Source: Cyclobacteriaceae bacterium
GTDB lineage: Bacteria > Bacteroidota > Bacteroidia > Cytophagales > Cyclobacteriaceae
Length of the DNA stretch: 6,536 bases
NCBI GenBank assembly: GCA_947458795.1
Contig: CANHCD010000124.1
Span: 1-6,536, forward strand
Direction: 5' to 3'
Shown here: one piece after another, positions 5,469 through 6,536 of the stretch
How the letters are laid out: each line of letters begins with the position of its first letter
Position numbering within the stretch: position 1 is the first letter of the stretch
Notes under the pieces: generated by a model
The model's input: the letters and a program-made list of their open reading frames with translations, nothing else
Database searches by the model: none
What the model was told of the DNA's origin: nothing
Position numbers and translations under genes: made by a program

Positions 5469-6440
5469 TTACTTCAATGTTACCGACTTGTTGATCGGCA
5501 CTTTTTCGAGTAACGTTTTGACCAAGTCGCGTGTGCTGATGCGATCCGCCTCTGCTTCGTAATTGAGCAAAATTCGGTGATTGAGCACATCTTCAGCAAT
5601 TTCCTTGATATCCTCAGGCAACACATAATCTCTGCCATCCATAAAGGCAACCGCCTTGGCTGCCAAATTCAAGTTGATACTCGCACGAGGGGACACCCCA
5701 AATAGAATATACTTCGCTTCGTCCTTCAACCCGTAGTCTGCAGGGAAACGCGTAGCAAATACCAATTCAATGATGTAATGCTCCAAAGGCTCAGCCATTT
5801 TGACCGCATTGATCTGATCTCGGATGTCAAAAATATCCTGCTTCGAGAGAATCGGCTTTACATCCGCTGCATATTGCATGTTGGACATTCGACGCATCAC
5901 TTCCATTTCGTCGGTTTTGCTCGGATAGTCGATGTGAACCTTCATCATAAAACGGTCGACCTGCGCCTCTGGTAGCGGATAGGTTCCTTCCTGATCCACG
6001 GGGTTTTGCGTAGCCAACACCAAGAATGGCCGATCTAAGGTATAGGTCGTCTCTCCAATCGTCACCTGCTTCTCCTGCATCGCTTCCAAAAGTGCGGATT
6101 GCACCTTGGCTGGAGATCGGTTGACCTCATCCGCCAAGATCACATTTGAAAAAATAGGTCCCTTCTTCACCTCAAAATTGGATTTCTGCTGATTGTAAAT
6201 CATGGTTCCAATCAGATCCGAAGGCAACAAATCAGGGGTAAACTGAATGCGATTGAAATTCAAGTGCAGCACCTTGGCAAGGGTATTCACGGTCAAGGTC
6301 TTGGCAAGTCCAGGTACACCCTCCAATAAAATATGCCCATTGGTAAACAAGCCGATCAACAAGCGGTTGACCATCTTGTCCTGACCTACCACTACTTTTT
6401 TCACTTCCTGAATGACTTCAGCAATTTTTTCCTGATGCAT
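5469..6440 (-). CDS. MoxR-family AAA+ ATPase
   Basis: This is a 323-residue cytosolic AAA+ ATPase of the MoxR type, full length for the family. It should form a ring that uses ATP to remodel or activate partner proteins, often together with von Willebrand A or DUF58 proteins. Visible motifs in order are VVVGQD (17-21 region), Walker A GVPGLAKT (41-48), Walker B VILADEVNR (100-108), sensor 1 in ATQNP (N146), the arginine-finger segment EAQVDRF (R163) and sensor 2 GVSPRAS (R252), followed by the helical lid. All catalytic positions are present, so it should be active. The ATG at 6440 is the only start available: an in-frame TAA lies upstream at 6480-6482 with no ATG, GTG or TTG between. The gene is closed by a terminator right after its stop, so no DUF58 or VWA gene follows directly as it commonly does. 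Partners would have to lie upstream beyond the window or elsewhere. The specific MoxR subfamily and substrate cannot be told. Confidence 0.95.
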   Translation of the reverse strand: MHQEKIAEVIQEVKKVVVGQDKMVNRLLIGLFTNGHILLEGVPGLAKTLTVNTLAKVLHLNFNRIQFTPDLLPSDLIGTMIYNQQKSNFEVKKGPIFSNVILADEVNRSPAKVQSALLEAMQEKQVTIGETTYTLDRPFLVLATQNPVDQEGTYPLPEAQVDRFMMKVHIDYPSKTDEMEVMRRMSNMQYAADVKPILSKQDIFDIRDQINAVKMAEPLEHYIIELVFATRFPADYGLKDEAKYILFGVSPRASINLNLAAKAVAFMDGRDYVLPEDIKEIAEDVLNHRILLNYEAEADRISTRDLVKTLLEKVPINKSVTLK

Positions 6441-6474
6441 GAGACTCGTCTTTAAGTATACTAGTTTGGAGGGA

Positions 6475-6505
6475 CTAAATTAGGAGAAATTGTTCCAATC
6501 CCCAA
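6475..6505 (-). promoter_or_regulatory. Weak candidate promoter for the MoxR gene
   Basis: On the minus strand TTG (complement of 6503-6505) is followed after 20 bases by TAATTTAG (complement of 6475-6482), one mismatch from TAnnTTTG. The leader would be about 30 bases. The match is modest and the gene could instead be read from a promoter beyond the window. Confidence 0.28.
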
Positions 6506-6515
6506 TCTTACAGTT

Positions 6516-6536
6516 TCCCGAGCGCAATCCCGAGCG
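6516..6536. repeat. Short tandem repeat TCCCGAGCG at window end
   Basis: TCCCGAGCG occurs at 6516-6524 and again at 6528-6536, a 12-bp period with CAA between. The run reaches the window edge, so copy number is unknown. It is G/C-richer than the surrounding leader of the MoxR gene and may belong to a dispersed intergenic element or an upstream gene end. Confidence 0.45.

Overview
The window looks like a chromosomal stretch of a Bacteroidota member, probably of the Cytophagales/Cyclobacteriaceae (Algoriphagus-like) type. The reasons are a TonB-dependent receptor with an N-terminal carboxypeptidase-regulatory-like domain, a lipoprotein whose Cys is followed by an acidic surface-export signal, weak or absent Shine-Dalgarno sequences before all four genes, and A/T-rich promoters. 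The taxon below phylum is an inference from protein character, not from a marker gene.

All four real genes lie on the minus strand, so transcription runs from high to low coordinates. First comes a MoxR-type AAA+ ATPase (5469-6440) with a strong terminator just after it (5422-5452). A 138-base regulatory region follows, holding an 11-bp-phased direct repeat and a weak Bacteroidota-type promoter. It leads into a surface lipoprotein (3763-5283) made of an Ig/cadherin-like domain and a right-handed beta-helix. After 86 bases containing a long perfect hairpin comes a 967-residue TonB-dependent receptor (773-3676), which ends at a UUCG-loop terminator (725-753). The last gene encodes a small secreted protein of unknown function with a His/Asp-rich motif (90-668). 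The window starts with a hairpin-forming intergenic repeat (1-46).

The central unit is the lipoprotein/receptor pair. The lipoprotein probably sits on the cell surface and the receptor forms the TonB-powered channel beneath it. The layout recalls SusC/SusD nutrient uptake pairs, but the partner is a beta-helix protein, not a SusD-type helical-repeat protein. The ligand cannot be read from the sequence. The MoxR gene and the small secreted protein are separated from the pair by terminators and look like independent units. I see no RNA genes, insertion sequences, CRISPR arrays or phage genes.
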